15,127 nt of DNA from Nostocaceae cyanobacterium CSSed10_463m (GTDB lineage Bacteria > Cyanobacteriota > Cyanobacteriia > Cyanobacteriales > Nostocaceae). A program made the translations under genes and the position numbers. The notes under the pieces are model-generated. The model made no database searches. It was not told where the DNA came from and worked only from the letters and a program-made list of their open reading frames with translations. Every line of letters starts with the position of its first letter. Position 1 is the first letter of the stretch. Location of the stretch: NCBI GenBank assembly GCA_003556955.1, contig PWQB01000775.1:1-15127 (forward strand). Reading direction: 5' to 3'. This document shows, one piece after another, positions 13,827 through 15,127 of the stretch.

Positions 13827-14978
13827 ATGCCCCTAACTGACTCAATACCTGCTTTACTTGTCTTGGCCGATGGAACTACTTATCGCGGTTGGTCTTTTGG
13901 TGCAACGGGAACCAAAATCGGGGAAGTGGTATTCAATACCGGCATGACTGGATATCAAGAAGTTCTGACTGACCCTAGTTATTGCGGTCAAATTGTCATT
14001 TTTACCTATCCTGAGTTAGGGAATACTGGCATTAATCTTGAGGACGAAGAATCGGCTCGGCCACTGTGTGCTGGTGCTATCGCTCGCAATATTTGTGATC
14101 GCCCTAGTAATTGGCGTTCTACCCAATCCCTACCTGATTACCTCAATCAACACCAAATCCCTGGTATTTACGGCATTGATACCCGCGCTCTCACCCGCAA
14201 AATTCGCACAGTAGGCGCGATGAATGGTGGTATTTCGACAATTCTCGATGAGGTGGAATTGTTAGAGCAGGTACAGGCAGCACCTAGCATGGCTGGTTTA
14301 AATTTGGCACGTCAAGTCACCACTCCTTCTGTATATGAGTGGACAGAAGCGACAATTCCGGCTTGGGAATTTAACTCAGAGTCTGTGGTCAATGTCAATG
14401 AATCTTTTACTGTTGTTGCCCTTGATTTTGGTGTCAAACGCAACATTTTGCGTCGTCTAGCCAGTTACGGTTGTCGAGTTATTGTAGTACCAATAGATAC
14501 ATCAGCAGAGGAAATTCTCCAATATAATCCAGATGGCATCTTTCTTTCCAATGGCCCTGGAGATCCAGCAGCCGTTACCGAAGGTATTGCTACAGCCAAA
14601 GCATTACTAGAAAGTCAAAAACCCATCTTTGGTATTTGTATGGGACACCAGATTTTAGGTCACGCTCTAGGAGCAGAAACCTATAAACTAAAATTTGGTC
14701 ATCGGGGTTTAAATCAGCCCGCAGGACTAAAGCAGAAGATAGAAATTACTAGCCAAAACCACAGTTTTGCTATTAACCCAGATTCATTACCTACCACAGT
14801 GGTGGAAGTTAGCCACCTCAACCTGAATGATCAGACGGTGGCTGGGGTACGTCATAAGTCTCTGCCGATTTTCTCGGTTCAGTATCACCCAGAAGCTAGT
14901 CCTGGCCCTCACGATGCTGACTATTTGTTTGAACAATTTGTCCAAGCAATGCGAACAGCACGTTTATCAAAGTGCTGA
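13827..14978 (+). CDS. carA: Carbamoyl-phosphate synthase small (glutaminase) subunit
   Basis: Hydrolyses glutamine and channels ammonia to the large subunit CarB for carbamoyl phosphate, the entry to arginine and pyrimidine synthesis. Residues about 8-150 are the CPSase small-chain N-domain ([48 protein letters not shown]). About 195-376 is the class I glutamine amidotransferase. Its catalytic triad is C271 in [16 protein letters not shown] with H354 and E356 in [21 protein letters not shown] is at 241-247. At 383 residues it is full length. Its end is unusual: the last codons, AAG TGC TGA, fall in the first unit of the AGTGCTG array, so the terminal Lys-Cys and the stop codon come from the repeat. 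ATG 13827 has no clear ribosome binding site. carB is not in the window. Confidence 0.97.
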   Translation: MPLTDSIPALLVLADGTTYRGWSFGATGTKIGEVVFNTGMTGYQEVLTDPSYCGQIVIFTYPELGNTGINLEDEESARPLCAGAIARNICDRPSNWRSTQSLPDYLNQHQIPGIYGIDTRALTRKIRTVGAMNGGISTILDEVELLEQVQAAPSMAGLNLARQVTTPSVYEWTEATIPAWEFNSESVVNVNESFTVVALDFGVKRNILRRLASYGCRVIVVPIDTSAEEILQYNPDGIFLSNGPGDPAAVTEGIATAKALLESQKPIFGICMGHQILGHALGAETYKLKFGHRGLNQPAGLKQKIEITSQNHSFAINPDSLPTTVVEVSHLNLNDQTVAGVRHKSLPIFSVQYHPEASPGPHDADYLFEQFVQAMRTARLSKC

Positions 14979-15127
14979 GTGGGGAAAGTGCTGAGTGCTG
15001 AGTGCTGAGTGCTGAGTGGAGAAAGTGCTGAGTGCTGAGTGCTGAGTGGGGAAAGTGTTGAGTACTGAGTGCTGAGTGGGGAAAGTGCTGAGTGCTGAGT
15101 GCTGAGTGCTGAGTGCTGAGTGGGGAA
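14971..15127 (+). repeat. Nested AGTGCTG heptanucleotide array at the carA 3' end
   Basis: A two-level tandem array. The basic unit is AGTGCTG. After one to five copies comes one AGTGGGG (once AGTGGAG) and then AA, and the block restarts. Blocks are 14971-14986, 14987-15023, 15024-15053, 15054-15083 and 15084-15127, with 1, 4, 3, 3 and 5 core units. The third-last to last blocks contain only two variant units, AGTGTTG and AGTACTG. The array begins inside carA and continues past the window end. It shows no gene or CRISPR structure and belongs to the STRR class. Confidence 0.92.

Noticed and set aside
14971..15127. CRISPR array
   Set aside because: The repeats are 7 bp, without unique spacers of constant length, and no cas gene is present.

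Overview
The window looks like chromosome from a filamentous, Nostoc/Anabaena-type cyanobacterium. Three things point there. The palindrome GCGATCGC (HIP1) occurs 13 times in about 15 kb, where chance predicts well under one. Heptanucleotide tandem repeats of the STRR kind are scattered between and even inside genes. The gene families are typical of cyanobacteria: a ThiE with the cyanobacterial N-terminal domain, a DUF1565 protein with SLH domains, and folate-dependent TrmFO. There are no rRNA or tRNA genes, no CRISPR array and no recognisable transposase or phage gene.

Layout. Positions 1-255 hold no gene, only hairpin repeats. thiE (256-1362, minus) makes thiamine phosphate. A repeat-rich gap follows, then a ZIP-like membrane protein (1882-2619, minus). 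A beta-helix DUF1565 protein with a membrane segment and a SPOR-like C-terminus (2691-4250, plus) ends at a strong terminator. A membrane fatty acid desaturase (4486-5592, minus) is bounded by two small MITE-like elements. Next comes a minus-strand run read in the order trmFO (10226-8913), a second DUF1565 protein carrying six SLH domains (8900-6822), and an unknown cyanobacterial protein (6678-5980). The first two are only 12 bp apart and are probably cotranscribed. On the plus strand follow a 57-residue membrane peptide with its own promoter-like -10 box and terminator (10388-10561), and an 88-residue cyanobacterial protein (10720-10986). The latter converges with a 69-residue SH3/KOW-like protein (10989-11198, minus). 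trpD (11443-12492, plus) overlaps by 71 bp, tail to tail, the gene of a retropepsin-type aspartic protease (12422-13483, minus). carA (13827-14978, plus) ends inside a heptanucleotide array that runs off the window.

How the genes work together. Most are single housekeeping functions: thiamine, tryptophan, pyrimidine/arginine, tRNA m5U54 and lipid unsaturation. There is no pathway-wide operon. The nearest thing to a theme is the cell envelope: two paralogous beta-helix proteins with different anchors (SPOR versus SLH), a secreted or lipid-anchored protease and a desaturase.

I found no convincing new multi-gene system. The most unusual signals are the invasion of genes by heptanucleotide repeats. 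An in-frame heptad tract lies inside trpD. carA takes its last codons and stop codon from a nested repeat array. Two small terminal-inverted-repeat elements carry a different heptad array at their centre.
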